Origin: Pomacea canaliculata
Taxonomy: Eukaryota; Mollusca; Gastropoda; Architaenioglossa; Ampullariidae
Length of the DNA: 64,000 nucleotides
Reading direction: 5' to 3'
NCBI RefSeq assembly: GCF_003073045.1
Contig: NC_037592.1
Location: forward strand, 15,122,384 to 15,186,383
Part shown: in pieces, positions 37,201 to 48,100 of the stretch
Layout: each line of letters begins with the position of its first letter
Numbering within the stretch: position 1 is the stretch's first letter
Translations under genes and position numbers: made by a program
The notes under the pieces: model-generated
Seen by the model: only the letters and a program-made list of their open reading frames with translations
The model's database searches: none
What the model was told of the DNA's origin: nothing

Positions 37201-37235
37201 GTTCTGAAAAAGCTGCTTTGCCTCCTCAGAGACAT
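22279..37235 (-). CDS. GYS1: Glycogen [starch] synthase (GT3), 15 coding exons
   Basis: Exons 5' to 3' (minus strand): 37091..37235, 32110..32291, 30832..31023, 29777..29962, 29238..29382, 28025..28142, 27355..27475, 26802..26968, 25653..25731, 25110..25223, 24463..24589, 23918..24075, 23027..23128, 22810..22881, 22279..22431. All are GT-AG with consistent phases, giving 686 residues, close to the vertebrate enzymes. The enzyme transfers glucose from UDP-glucose to glycogen. Visible features: [17 protein letters not shown] at 39-55; the GT3 catalytic pair E519-x7-E527 in [11 protein letters not shown]; and the arginine cluster [14 protein letters not shown] at 587-600 that senses glucose-6-phosphate. 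An N-terminal RRQSS (4-8) corresponds in position to the site-2 region. The C-terminal S647/S651/S655/T659/S663 ladder precedes an acidic tail. Invertebrates usually have one gene, so GYS1 versus GYS2 is not meaningful. Intron 1 is about 4.8 kb and repeat-rich. Confidence 0.97.
23372..23815. mobile_element. Foldback (long inverted repeat) element in a glycogen synthase intron
   Basis: Left arm about 23372-23550 and right arm about 23576-23815 are near-perfect reverse complements around a loop of about 25 bases. Shared blocks include TGGCAGACAGACAGCA, GCGAAG/CTTCGC, CCGAGACTAACAGCGGAGA and the outer TGGACTACTGGCAG. The right arm is longer because a block beginning TTAACTACTAAAACGAGGCA (minus-strand sense) occurs twice. 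No transposase and no clear target duplication. It lies between the exons at 23027..23128 and 23918..24075. Confidence 0.85.
27120..27180. repeat. Retroposon tail-like fragment
   Basis: AAGGAAATGTGCTATACAAGT closely resembles a segment at about 17733-17756. The form (GCTATACAAA before an A/T-rich tail) is typical of LINE/SINE 3' ends. Confidence 0.3.
28485..29030. mobile_element. pogo-like MITE, 546 bp, with TA target duplication
   Basis: The terminal inverted repeats start CAGTCAAATCTCGCTACTAT and match over 26 bases with one mismatch. Both ends are flanked by TA (28483-28484 and 29031-29032). GTGGCATAGTAGCGAG-type sequences recur inside near both ends. The interior is notably GC-rich and C-rich compared with the AT-rich intron. 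TA duplications with CAGT termini fit the Tc1/mariner-pogo group. No transposase. It lies in a glycogen synthase intron. Confidence 0.88.
30450..30795 (+). mobile_element. Decayed 3' end of a LINE (non-LTR retrotransposon)
   Basis: The plus strand shows the eroded C-terminal pattern of a CR1/L2-like ORF2 ([11 protein letters not shown]..., then [13 protein letters not shown]), then a tail ending CACCTTATAAATAATTATTTAT. Stops and frameshifts interrupt it. It lies just downstream (on the plus strand) of glycogen synthase sequence, in an intron. Confidence 0.45.
32515..33100 (-). repeat. Interspersed repeat, family R1 copy 1
   Basis: On the minus strand it shares with 48705-48905 and 60590-60890 the order TTCATCATCAGTACTG, TGTTTTTTATCCTTC, GCCCATGTCTCGTTC, then a GAGCATGCTCCTTATA box and a weakly related tail. 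The segment 32820-33100 (GAGAGAGTTCCATTATTTTG, GTTGTTGTTCTGGTGACAGG) is probably more of the same element. No coding capacity was seen. Confidence 0.6.
33110..35030. other. Glycogen synthase intron 1, unremarkable part
   Basis: AT-rich intron sequence without recognisable repeats, exons or motifs on either strand. Confidence 0.5.
35035..36235 (+). pseudogene. CR1/L2-like LINE reverse transcriptase remnant
   Basis: The plus strand encodes, across several frames, the reverse transcriptase blocks of a non-LTR element: STETALLKV near 35120, a DLFAAF-type block near 35205, [13 protein letters not shown] near 35300, [12 protein letters not shown] near 35380, the catalytic-type FADDTQLY near 35460 and [13 protein letters not shown] near 35560-35600. 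A C-terminal stretch follows up to about 36230. Stops and frameshifts make it non-functional. It sits in glycogen synthase intron 1, antisense to the gene. Confidence 0.75.
36240..36357. mobile_element. pogo-type MITE end fragment
   Basis: The right side ends GAACTTATCGAGTTCCGACTGTA, which on the other strand reads TACAGTCGGAACTCGATAAG, the form of a pogo/Tigger terminus next to TA. An internal near-repeat (TTTTGAGTTAGGGAA / TTTTCAACTTAGGGAA) is present. It directly abuts the LINE remnant. The left terminus was not found. Confidence 0.45.
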
Positions 37236-37857
37236 GTCTGCTGTCGGTAGGCCTCACGTCTGGGTGAAGGTCGCTTTTCGTAGAGAGACGGGGGTTTTCC
37301 CGACCTTCAACGGGTTCACCGTATATGCAAACTAGATCATGGAGACATTGCAGCTCTTTTCATGCAGGTGAGCAAAGGAGGCTCAAACACACGCTGACTA
37401 TTTAATCGAAGCTTTCGTCGCGGTGTGGACAACTGTGCACTCAAGACGCCCAACAGTCACAGCAAGACGTTCTTCGATTGAGTGACCTACCCTTGAGTCG
37501 AATGGCTGTCTGCTTGTGGAAAGCGGTGGGCACGTAGCATGTTTGCCCTATAACTCCACGCTGAAGGTGGCCTGCTGTGATAACGGTCTGACCTTGCTAT
37601 GAATACGCACTTTACCACCCACCCACCTTACACACACTTAAAAAAAAAAAACCAAACGTCTTAAAGTGGCATCCTAGCTTAGCAGCAGCAAATGAGCGCC
37701 GATATGCTCATTTTATCCAAAAGTAGTGCAAATAATTTTAATTTGTAGTTTAGTTAGTAACAAATATATCTAACTTATGGTAAGTACAGTTGCTCCGAAG
37801 ATTATATTGTTTATGCAACGCTAGTGTGTTCAGCTAAAAATGAATACATGCATAAGG

Positions 37858-37985
37858 TGACCAGATGTCCCAATTTGGATGTTTACATAAGTGACAGTCT
37901 CGCCTTTGACCGCATGTCCCGCCTGCTCATGAAAAGTCGACCAGTAGACGTCCCGCTTGTATTTAAAAATCTGATTGCCGTACAT
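37858..37985. repeat. MITE-like fragment (GGTGACCAGATGTCCC)
   Basis: The block GGTGACCAGATGTCCCAATTT followed by ...GTCCCGCC and ...GTCCCGCTTG resembles a widespread animal MITE end that starts this way. Only one end is seen, and it was recognised from memory. Confidence 0.3.
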
Positions 37986-38194
37986 TGATTCGTATCCGTG
38001 GATTTGGTTTTTGCCTATCGCTCTTTGATTAATAATTTCACAGTTGTCTCATAGTTTACCGCCTTTCGGTGCTCCCCCCTCCCACTGCTTTTGGCCTTTT
38101 TTTCGACACCATGATCGGCACGCGTGTCGCTTTCGCTCCCGAAACGTCAGGTCACCTTACTGAATACAATAGCATACAACGAATTCAACGAATA

Positions 38195-38453
38195 ACCCTG
38201 GCGCCTGGTAATGTGGTCTCGCTTGTCGCCGCTGCAGAAAGGTCCAAGGTTCACATCTCATCTAGGGCCACTCTAGACTTGTTCGAAAGTCGGCCATCGG
38301 CCCCCCTTCCCCCCCCCCCCGGGTACTTTGGTTTCCATTCCTCTCCCCTCAGCGCGGATTCACCTCTAGGTGGAAGCATGCACTTCCGCCAAAGCATCAA
38401 GCCAGCCAGAACCGATGAAGAAGTTCGAAAAAAAAAATAAATAAATAAATAAA
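38195..38453 (+). mobile_element. Second SINE type, tRNA-like head and AAAT tail
   Basis: The plus strand has an A-box-like TGGTAATGTGG and, about 40 bases on, a B-box-like GGTTCACATCTC. A C-rich block ending CCCGGGTACTTTGGTTTCC follows, and the element terminates in an A9/AAAT repeat at about 38428-38453. The poly(A)-like end indicates retroposition. A 123-codon plus-strand frame (38069..38440) overlaps it and is not taken as a gene. It differs from the five-copy SINE family. Confidence 0.55.
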
Positions 38454-38930
38454 ATAACTGGCATCCAGTGTCCCTGCCCGTCAATACACCCACTAACCCA
38501 CCGTAAAGGTTGTAGGTCATCTCACTTCTTCCTCTAATACACGGTTAAATAAATGTAACTCATAATGTTTTGACATTTTTTTTTCAGCATTTACACGTTT
38601 CACAAAGGAAGTGTTTTTTTTTTTTTTAATTTTAGTATTACATGTATACAAAACATTCTACCCGGAAACTACGGGCACAACCCTACCTTCCCTGTTGCTA
38701 GCAGACTGAAAGTTGACGGCGTACTACAGTACAGTCGCATAAATGCTATTGTATTTCACTGCCTACCGTTCACACGCAGTCCATATGAGTACTAAAGACC
38801 TGTCAGTACTTGATACACCTTTCGATGATCGAGTTTCAAAATTTTCACACCCAAAAAACGCACACAAGATAAGTGGAAACAGACATTTCAGCATATCTAC
38901 GTACCCTACAAAGCAGCAGATCGTCTAAAC

Positions 38931-39409
38931 CAGTGATGCCCAACCTTTTTCGGCCTGCGGGCCATATCCATTTCGGACAGCCGTGTCGCGGGCCATATCC
39001 ATTTCGGACAGCCGTGTCGCGGGCCACCACCGCAAAAATACCAAACAAAATATATATATATATAGAGCAGATACCATTTTTATTAGAACCAAGTTGTACT
39101 TACCATTAATTATGTACTAATTAGTGGTATATTTGAAGTTGTTTTCCCGAAACCAACATCAGAATGTCCGGCTGCATGAAGAGACACCAAGTCGGAGCAC
39201 TGAATCGAAATGTTCGTCCATCGAAAAAAAGATTGAGAGACGCCCCTACGTGGGGATAAATACTTCTTCTTCCCTTTTTTCGTTTTTTTTTTTTTCGTTT
39301 TTTTATTACTAACATGCCGATTTCCTGCACTGTGGGCAGAAGTTTCGCGGGCCGGATGGCACCGCGTCGCGGGCCGAATATGGCCCGCGGGCCGTAGGTT
39401 GGGCACCTG
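38931..39409. mobile_element. hAT-type MITE, 479 bp, with 8-bp target duplication
   Basis: It begins CAGTGATGCCCAACCTTTTT and ends (reverse complement) CAGGTGCCCAACCTACGG, with GGCCCGCGGGCC-type inner repeats. The flanking 8-base duplication GTCTAAAC is perfect (38923-38930 and 39410-39417). A 31-base internal block (GGGCCATATCCATTTCGGAC...) is tandemly duplicated near the left end. Non-autonomous; no transposase. Confidence 0.9.
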
Positions 39410-40140
39410 GTCTAAACGGTAGACGACCTATGCTGTCATGTTGAAGAAAAGTGCAAACGGTCAACCTTGACGGTATGAGCAGTGCTCTAACAGTCTAACA
39501 GATGCTTTTAACTGTGTTCTGAAGAGATATCCAACAGTTCAGAAATCATTCCATAAATTTGGTGCAACAAGATATGTTATTATAAAAGTGTGAGACCAAG
39601 AATAAAAAGCAATGAATGTAAAACTGGCAATATGAAAGAGGTGGGGGGGTGTCTATAAAAGCAAAAGTTCTTGCAACAACACCAAAAGCTTGTCTGTATA
39701 ATTCTCCACTGTGTAAAATAAGCATGATAAACAACAAAAGGCCAATAAACAAAAATAAGAAAACCTTAGTACAATATGAGGACAGCTCTCAAAGAAACAA
39801 GCATACAGCAGGAGGTTACCGCCTAGTAAACATTAAAAAGCAATGCTGTAAAGAACACCTGAAATGCATTTGACACCACAGCTAATGCAGCATTAGTCAA
39901 TAACTGTCACAACAGGATCATATTTAATGATGTCAACAGTTGCAGCAGTGCCACAAACACTATTTGTTCCTATGATGAAGAGAAACAGGTCATAATTAAA
40001 AGATTCTCTTGATTGTTGAGCCTAGTAAGATCACCTTTAAAAAAATGATCAGAAGATCCAATTCTACAGGACAACGTTTTTTTCATACATGATTTCTCTT
40101 GCATGGTTGATGTGACTGCATGAAAAAGCTATTATTTTCT

Positions 40141-40313
40141 TTACATTCCCTGATCTTGATCTGTGTTGGTTGACTCATACTTAGTTGTCAGGGGTACATC
40201 TTCATCATGGATGTAACAAGTGACAAAGCAGACCAAACAGACTTGTGTGACAGCAAGTAAAGTTAAGAAATGGACAGAGGGAATGTAGTCCTCAATGTAT
40301 TTGAGCTTTATGC
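40141..40313 (-). CDS. Candidate terminal exon of an unknown membrane protein
   Basis: A strong minus-strand acceptor (TTTTACCTACTCTTTTAG) at 40314 opens into 57 codons ending in TAA at 40141. The translation has a hydrophobic segment of about 20 residues (FLTLLAVTQVCLVCFVTCYI), then a hydrophilic tail HDEDVPLTTKYESTNTDQDQ, consistent with a single-pass or last transmembrane segment plus cytosolic tail. No family was recognised. It may be chance within the SPRYD3 3' UTR. Confidence 0.27.
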
Positions 40314-42409
40314 CTAAAAGAGTAGGTAAAACAGATGACAAGAAATAACTAACATACACAAAACCTAGCCTTTAACAGAATGTTCTTATTTGAGATGTAT
40401 TTCTGCATGCTTTTGAACCACACGAGCAATTAGTAATAAACTCTTGACAAACTTATAATTTATTGCAGCAAATGAGGTGATCAGTTTACCTGTCTTAATG
40501 TTCCTTAATCTATCCACACACAAAAAAAAAAAACAAACCAACAGCTTTGGTCACTGTAGGTGCATAGCATCTAAATGTACACAATTAGTTCTTTTAATGG
40601 TTAGGTTCAATGAAGCTTGTAACAATTTTAAAACTGTCAAAAAGCCATAAAAGCTATCCCTATGTTCTTTAGCTCTTTAATCATTGTTAAAACCCTTGCA
40701 GCATCACTTAATTTTTCAGATAGGTATCATTACTAATTATATGCGAATTTAAGCATCTGTTTTTCCAATGTGCATTTCATATGATTGTCCCCCTCATCAT
40801 GGAAACCTAGCACTAGCAGAACGGAGCTTTAAATTCAAGTAATCTGAGATAAGGTACCATTTAACAAACATTATACATTATTTTAAGGTAACCGCTTGAG
40901 TCAGAAAAGGGGTAAAAAAAAAAAAAGACATGGCCCTGGAAAGAATGAAGTATGAGAGTTCTCTACCAAACTATAACAACAGAAGTTACAAGAATGAACA
41001 TTAAAAATTAAACCAAACTTTTTTTTTAATCAAAATGGAATAAACATCATTACCAAAATTCTGTTAATTTAGCTAAAGTTATGAGCAAGTTGCCGTTTTC
41101 AAAAATATTTTACCTTATGCTACAAAAATACTCATAAAAACCTCTTGCAAACAAACATAAACATTGCATTCTGTGTGTTAAATAGATTCTTTCTTATGAA
41201 AATCACATTGCACGCAAACACTTCAAAGCATGTGTACATTAACTATGATCTAAAACATCAAACAACACCATAAAGAAATACACGTATATACCACTTCATA
41301 CCTAAATTAATCATGTTTCTTCATTAGGCTTTAGATTCTCTCCTTGACCTGTAAAGAATCAACATAAACAAAGTAATAGTACATAACATGGGGATTGACA
41401 TCAAATTCTTCACTAAAGCTTTTTATAGAAAAATATAGATGGATTAAAGAAAAAACAAGTTGCTAAACCAACAGTTCAAGTACCTGCATCATTAAATTAA
41501 GGAAATTATTTCTTTATAGCTTTGGACCAGCAAAAGAAATGTTTTAGAATGCAGGAGGAATACATATAACTGCATTTTGGCACCTAACTGTCAAGAAAGT
41601 TACAACTGAAAAAAGAAGGTAAGCACATCAAGCAAGCTGGCTTTGCGCTTGCTGGAACAATCCTGACTACGGAAAAATGGCACCTAAATAAAATTTATTG
41701 ATATAAAATCATTTTATTTTAAATTAACAAATTTGAATGTTACAGTTTATGAGGAAAATGTGACATGCACCACTTTCATGAATTACCATTCTGTTAGCTG
41801 CACATCAACATAAACATTCACAATCCTTTCAGACTCACAACAATTATTTTCAAACAATGTCTGACTTCATTTACATGGCTGTTTATTTTTTTACTTACAA
41901 ATTAAACTATTTCCAGGAGTGAATACCCCACCAATGCAACTCTCATAAATTTGAAAACAAAATCTTAGATGCAACACTGACCATACTATGTGGATTTTAA
42001 GTGGACCGCATCTATCCCAGATGAAGAATCCCACCAATAACTTTTTTCTTGTTCTCACTCAATCATACATTCATGCATACACGCACACACACTATGTTAA
42101 ATATTTTCCAGAAAAATTCCATTTTATCAAGTGAAGATTCCAGCACCATATTTGACCACAGCTGATATAGTGAATGTGTGATTCTGTGTAGACAACAAAA
42201 TATTAGCGACAACGTTATAAAGCAACAATGCCTGTTTAAAGTCATAATTCCCAATTTATAGTGCACTGCAGATTTTGCACCAACAGGTTGATCCAACACC
42301 TGGTAATGTCCTGCCAAATGAAAGATGAATGAAAAAGAAAAATAATAAGCAAAAGAATCATAACTAAATGCTTTCTCTGTTCAAATTCATGTCTCTTCAG
42401 TCCACATCA

Positions 42410-42573
42410 CTACACTCTTTGCATATCTTGATCCAGGTTCTTAATCACAGGCAGTGTTAATTTTTCAAACACCACAAAGATGAATACACATAGTCGAACC
42501 TTTTCAAGTGGCATAAATAACATGTCAAACATATCACAGGTAGAGTGTTTCAGTTTTCTTGGCAGATTCACAT
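42410..42573 (-). CDS. Candidate exon with hydrophobic segment, unknown
   Basis: Acceptor TTTTCTTTTAG at 42574, then an open frame (VNLPRKLKHSTCDMFD, followed by the hydrophobic VRLCVFIFVVF) to a stop at 42410. An internal AAG|GTTCGA could act as a weak donor. It lies 145 bases 3' of the SPRYD3 stop on the same strand, so it could be an alternative terminal exon or non-coding. No homologue was recognised. Confidence 0.2.
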
Positions 42574-42718
42574 CTAAAAGAAAATGATACACTATGAAGG
42601 CAACATTGCTCTGAAAAAAGAAGTCCCAAAGCTATCAGGTTTCTGCCACTCACAGTGTCCTTTCACTTGAATTCAGAATTTTGTTAAGAGTTTATCTTCA
42701 ACCTAAAAGACATCAGCA

Positions 42719-45056
42719 TCAACCAGTGAGTGGGTTTAGATCCACCCGAACTCTCTCACAACTGCTCAGCATGCCAATGGTTGGATAGAAACCTCCTTTA
42801 GGAATGACCGCTCGTCTTTTACCAATGAATTTGCCATTGCGAGTGAAAAACACCTGAAACAGCAAAAGTTTCTTTTACACTGCTGACGACAACAGCAAAA
42901 ATAACCCCCCCCCCAGCCCCCAATCAACTTTTAGGGCAACTTTTTACTTTTTTAAAGAAGATACCATAAAAACAAAGGCCAAGCAGGCTTAGAAGAGTTT
43001 ACAACGTACAAAAGAAATTAAGAAAAACATAAAGACTATTATAAAGTTAATAGAATAAGAAAGAGAGAAAATGTACTACGCTATAGGTTGTGTACTACCT
43101 TACCTCAACTGTGCCTGCCTGCTCTTCCATGTCTTCCACTTGCTTAGGGTGAGCATCTTCTTCATATTCTTCATCGTCACCATATTCAGAGGGAGAGTCT
43201 TCATTTTCAGCATCATCCTCATTTTCATCAACTGCTGCATTTGCTTCTTCTTGATCATAGTCCGGAGGAAACAGGATGCCACACCCCATGATATCACCTG
43301 GAAATGATTTGAAAAATGTTTTCAATATGCAAGCATAGTTATAAAGTTTTTGTTCGATAATTCCTTGTTTAATGTAGAAAATAAAAGTAAACACAATCGA
43401 GTTAATTTTTCAATTATACATGCATCTTTATCATACTCCAAAAGACATAAGCTAAAAATTAGGCTGCATAATCTGAAACAGAGAAACCAAAGGAAAAAAA
43501 TCCCAAATCTTTAATTTCTACTGCACTACTGATTTTTGTTCAGTGTTGATGATCCATTTGTTGTGCATGCTGAGTTAATCTGTCTCAAGTTATGACATGC
43601 ATGTTTATAAAGACTTATTTTTCAACAGACCTTTTATTCAAAGAAAGCAATACCTGTTAGAAAACATAAACTTGTCTTTAGAATTTGATCAAGATTCAGC
43701 CTTTAAATATAGATGCACCTCAAACAGGTGTGTCTTTACCAATGAAACAATAAGTACAAAAGCATGAGAATGCATGGGGAAGGGATCTGCTAGCCATCTT
43801 CATCTGTAGATCTATGTCCAAAATGTTTGAATACTTTAAAGTTAACTTTTACAATGATATATTTCTACAGTTCAGTTTGCAATAAATTGACAAGATTTTT
43901 TTTTTACCTTTATGACATTTTGGTCCAAATGGATCTCCTATTCCTGATCCTAAAAATATTTTCCCATCATCTGAAAAGAAAGAGACATTTACAGCATGTA
44001 GCTTCTGACATTTCAACAGGAATAATCTCAATCTTTAGCCTTCATTGTTTTTTAAGTTATGAGTTGGTGCACACTCTTTGAAAGTTAGTACTGTGGAACC
44101 TCAATTATCTGGTCTTCAATTAACCGTGCATTCAGTTATCTAAGATCACCTTGAAAAAACAAAAACCCAAAATGCTAGACACCACAAGACCGCTAAGATT
44201 TTGCAGCCAATAATTCCAACTACAGGTGTCACAGGTTTAAGTTTTCTTTCCTGAGCAGGAAGCAGTTTCACATTTTAGTGACATCCTAACACTTGGCAAA
44301 CTCTGCACATCAATAAAACTGAAGACCTGCAAGAACACATAGTAGAATCTCCTGTCTGATTTTTTTCAAGAAAATTTCATAAACCATACAAGGTAAGAAT
44401 TTCACTGTACAGCAACTTTTCTAGCATTTGCAAAAAAAAAAAGAAAAGAAAAGGCAAGTCAGACATATGCCCTGTTTATTGCAAAAGGTGGAACTAAAAA
44501 AAAGTTAAAGTAAAATTATAGGCTCTTCAAATTTTACAGTGTTCAGGTGTGACTTGCCTGCATGGTATGCTATAGACTCACGGTTCCACCCTGGATGCCT
44601 GTGCTTGGGGTAATTCTGTAAATAAAAATAAGAATATTGATGTTTTAAACTGAGCCAGCAACTAAGGCTATATCACAGCAAAGCAGCCAGGCCTGTAAAC
44701 AAAGGCCACATGCAGAGAAAGAACAGTGTAACCTCACTGTATTGGTGACAGGCACTAACCATTGTGCCATCAGACCACCCTGAGCTCTTATCACAACAAA
44801 AAGGTAGACATACATATTTACAATTACACAGTAGTTTTTAATTCATACACAAAATATCATAAAATGTTTATGCATACTCACTTTTCTAGCAATGCCAATA
44901 GCAATGTAGCAGTTTTCTCCTGGGTCTACAATTTCCAGTTCAAAATAGTGATTTGTGGTTGTAAGTGGTAAGCGGGCTTGGGCCAGACCTACATCATGTA
45001 TCGTTTTGCCACGTCCATCATATTCCAATATCTAAAACAAGAAGAAATAAACTTAT

Positions 45057-45100
<44 letters not shown>

Positions 45101-48100
45101 GCTCTATCTTTCCTAAATACTGCCTCTGTCTTTTGACACATACCTTTTTAATTTACACAGATGCACATTTATATTTAACCTATCATCTGCCTCAAATTCA
45201 ACCTGTCATTTGAATGTAGCTGGAATTAACATCTTGGCACCAAACAAAGAAGCAAAAGGTGATTTTCTATTGAATTGTAGACTAAATTCAGAGAACAACT
45301 ACACAAAATATTGTGAATAACTGAGAACTTGAGAAATGTTAACCTCAGCTGAATATGGAGCTAAACACAAAGCGGCTGACAAGCTTATAAAACATTCTGC
45401 AGTCATGAGCTTATTACAAACATGAGCAACTGCATTGTTAATACATTTTCAGGAAGAAGCACATATAGTGCTAAAAACAAAGTTAGTCATATACATATAT
45501 CTTTGAAAACATACACATATCTATTTGCATGTAATAAAAAAAATTCTTAATTTTGAAGCCCAATACACTAAGAAAGATGCTAAACCACATGCACCTGCCC
45601 AATGAGCTTTATATCATGAAGTCTTCGCCAGTCTTCCTCACAATGGTCTATAGCCATTAGCATGGCATCTTCTCTTGGCCACTCAGCATCCAGATTCAGG
45701 CGTACCTCCTCCCCATCAGAGTGGAGTCCAACAGCTGGGTGCAAACCTCCCTGAGGCACTGGTATTTTCACAGACCCAAGCTGGAAAAAGAATCAGTGTC
45801 TACATTATCCACAAAATCTATATGTGCTACTAAGACCACTATAAATGTGAACTGTTTGATTTAACATAAAATGTAAGGAACGTGCAAGTTTATTATGCAT
45901 ATGTACAGAGAAAGAATCTGAAAACATTTTCTAAATTAAAATGACTTTTTCACATTGGTTGACTAACAAATGTCTGCTTCACTAAAATTCAATGAATTCC
46001 CACATGCTCTTAAATATATCTTTAAACTGTTGATTTTTAATCTTCCTAAGACTACCTTTCCTTGTTTAGCCAAAAATGTATGGTGCAACAATCCCTTATT
46101 TTGTCTTTAGAGACCAAAGAAAGATCAGAGGTAAAACTTTGCTGCCATTTTTAAAAAAAAATGTTTACCTCTTTACCATTCCGTGTGAAAAATACATATG
46201 CTTGACCAGCCTGTTTTGGGTTTGCTCCAGCTGGAAATTTGATTCCACAACCCATGTGATCACCTAAATGACAGCGTGGACCATACACCTGCCCCATTCC
46301 ACTTGACTTGTACAACCTGGAAATGTTTGTTTTGAAAGCCATGTATCGGTGAAAAAAAAAAGTAAGTGATGTGTGTGATAAAGAGAACACCAACATTCCC
46401 ACAGAACAGGGGTGGACATTTTTTTTCTGTCTAGGGCCATTTAGATATTTATAACATCATTTTTGGGGGTCATACATATAATCAACTTAATGAATTAGAT
46501 TGCTATAATTGATCAAGCTGTAGTTTCACCATAATGTGTTGACGTTTTCACAAAGTGCACATTCTTAGCTAGCCTGACACTGATGTCCCTCAGAGAACAT
46601 AGAGACAGATGAGAAGCATACGTGTCTGTAGTGACATGTACAAAATGTGTCCTGTCTATTCCAAAATAAACATTCCTTGCTTGTCCCTCAAAAGATTTAT
46701 GATATTACAGTATTAAAATTCACTTAATATAAATTTCTGTTGCTATGGAAAAAAAGCTGCTAGATTTATCAAGTTTCAAGTCCAGCCTGTGATTGCCTTG
46801 GCAGGGCAAGACAACTGATTTTTTTGGGCTCTAACCCTGACAGAGTTAAGTAGAAAGATGTGCTTTAAAAGGTCTGGGTGCAATCATGGCAATTTGCGCA
46901 AAACTCCATTTTCTTATAAATTAATGTTTGTTAGTAAGGTTAAAAAGAAGAGCCACTGTACAAAAAGACATGCACAATTTGTGTTACAATCCTAAGGGTT
47001 TTCAAAACCTAAAGAAAACACTCAAGTTGGATTTCCATTACCTCTGAATCTTAGATTTCTAAAATCAAATGAAAAAGATTTTTTTTCTTCCTTTCTCTAG
47101 AAATGAGCAACTCTATTAAATATTTTTAATTGTAGGGTGAACAGAAAAGTTCACCTTCCATCATCTGCATGATAACCAACACCAAAGGCCTTCCACCCAG
47201 GCTGTGCATACAGAGGATACTGGTATGGAACTAGCCCAATGGCTGAAACAACAAACAGCAAGTACTTGCTGATAATATACATATTTTTAAACCCATTACA
47301 AATTTAAAATATCTTTAAAAGATCTTTGTATCTAAAATACCGTGTATGTATATATATGTGTGTGTATAAGCAAACAAATTCAGCAAAACCCTCCATCTCT
47401 AATTTTAAAAGAAAATCTTTCACCAGTTCTACTGATACTGGCTCTTAATAAGCAATGTTCTTTGGTGCGCATGTGTGTGTATATATGCAAACCAATAAGT
47501 ATGCTGGTATGCAGGTAATTTTAAATCTTTGTCTATAATTGTATAGTTTACTGAAATGATTACCAATATACACACTAATACAGGCTTCATTACTGGCATG
47601 CTCTTCTAAAACAGCATACAGACTAGATGCAGAATTAAAATTAATAACCATCAACCTCTGGGACAAATCCTGATAATAGCAGCTGATAATAATAAGCCGC
47701 TTTAGGTATAAGATTTAGAAATAAGATTCCTTTCCTGCTGTCTGATACTGACTTCCTATTATGCATGAACAGAAGTTGCCAGGGTGATCTGTATAATTCT
47801 GTTTCAATGCTACAAGCACTCATTTACACATTTACCCATTTGCAGTGAAAGTAGTTGGTAATGATGGAGAATGGTTTGTGTAAAAGTAACACATTATAGG
47901 TTACTGTAATATGGCTCCTCTTGAAAAATACCTATAAGATTGCTTATTCTTACCAATGCAACAGCTAACACCTGGGTCAATGATTTCCAGTTCAAAGTAA
48001 TTGTTCTCTGGTGTGACTGGTTTCGCTGCTATATACACTCCCACACGCTGCTGAACATTAGGGCTGTAGCTGAAATATAAGTTTTGCACATTAGAATCTC

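Larger units (their letters stand above)
39418..42718 (-). other. Region 3' of SPRYD3: possible 3' UTR with unassigned exon-like segments
   Basis: AT-rich with no complete gene. Two minus-strand segments with good acceptors are listed separately (42410-42573 and 40141-40313). Otherwise nothing I can support. Confidence 0.4.

Noticed and set aside
38069..38440. 123-codon plus-strand frame with a proline run
   Set aside because: It overlaps a SINE with an AAAT tail; the proline run comes from its C-rich block.
43100..43297. Methionine/lysine-rich minus-strand frame
   Set aside because: It is a shifted-frame shadow of the acidic SPRYD3 exon 43104..43297.
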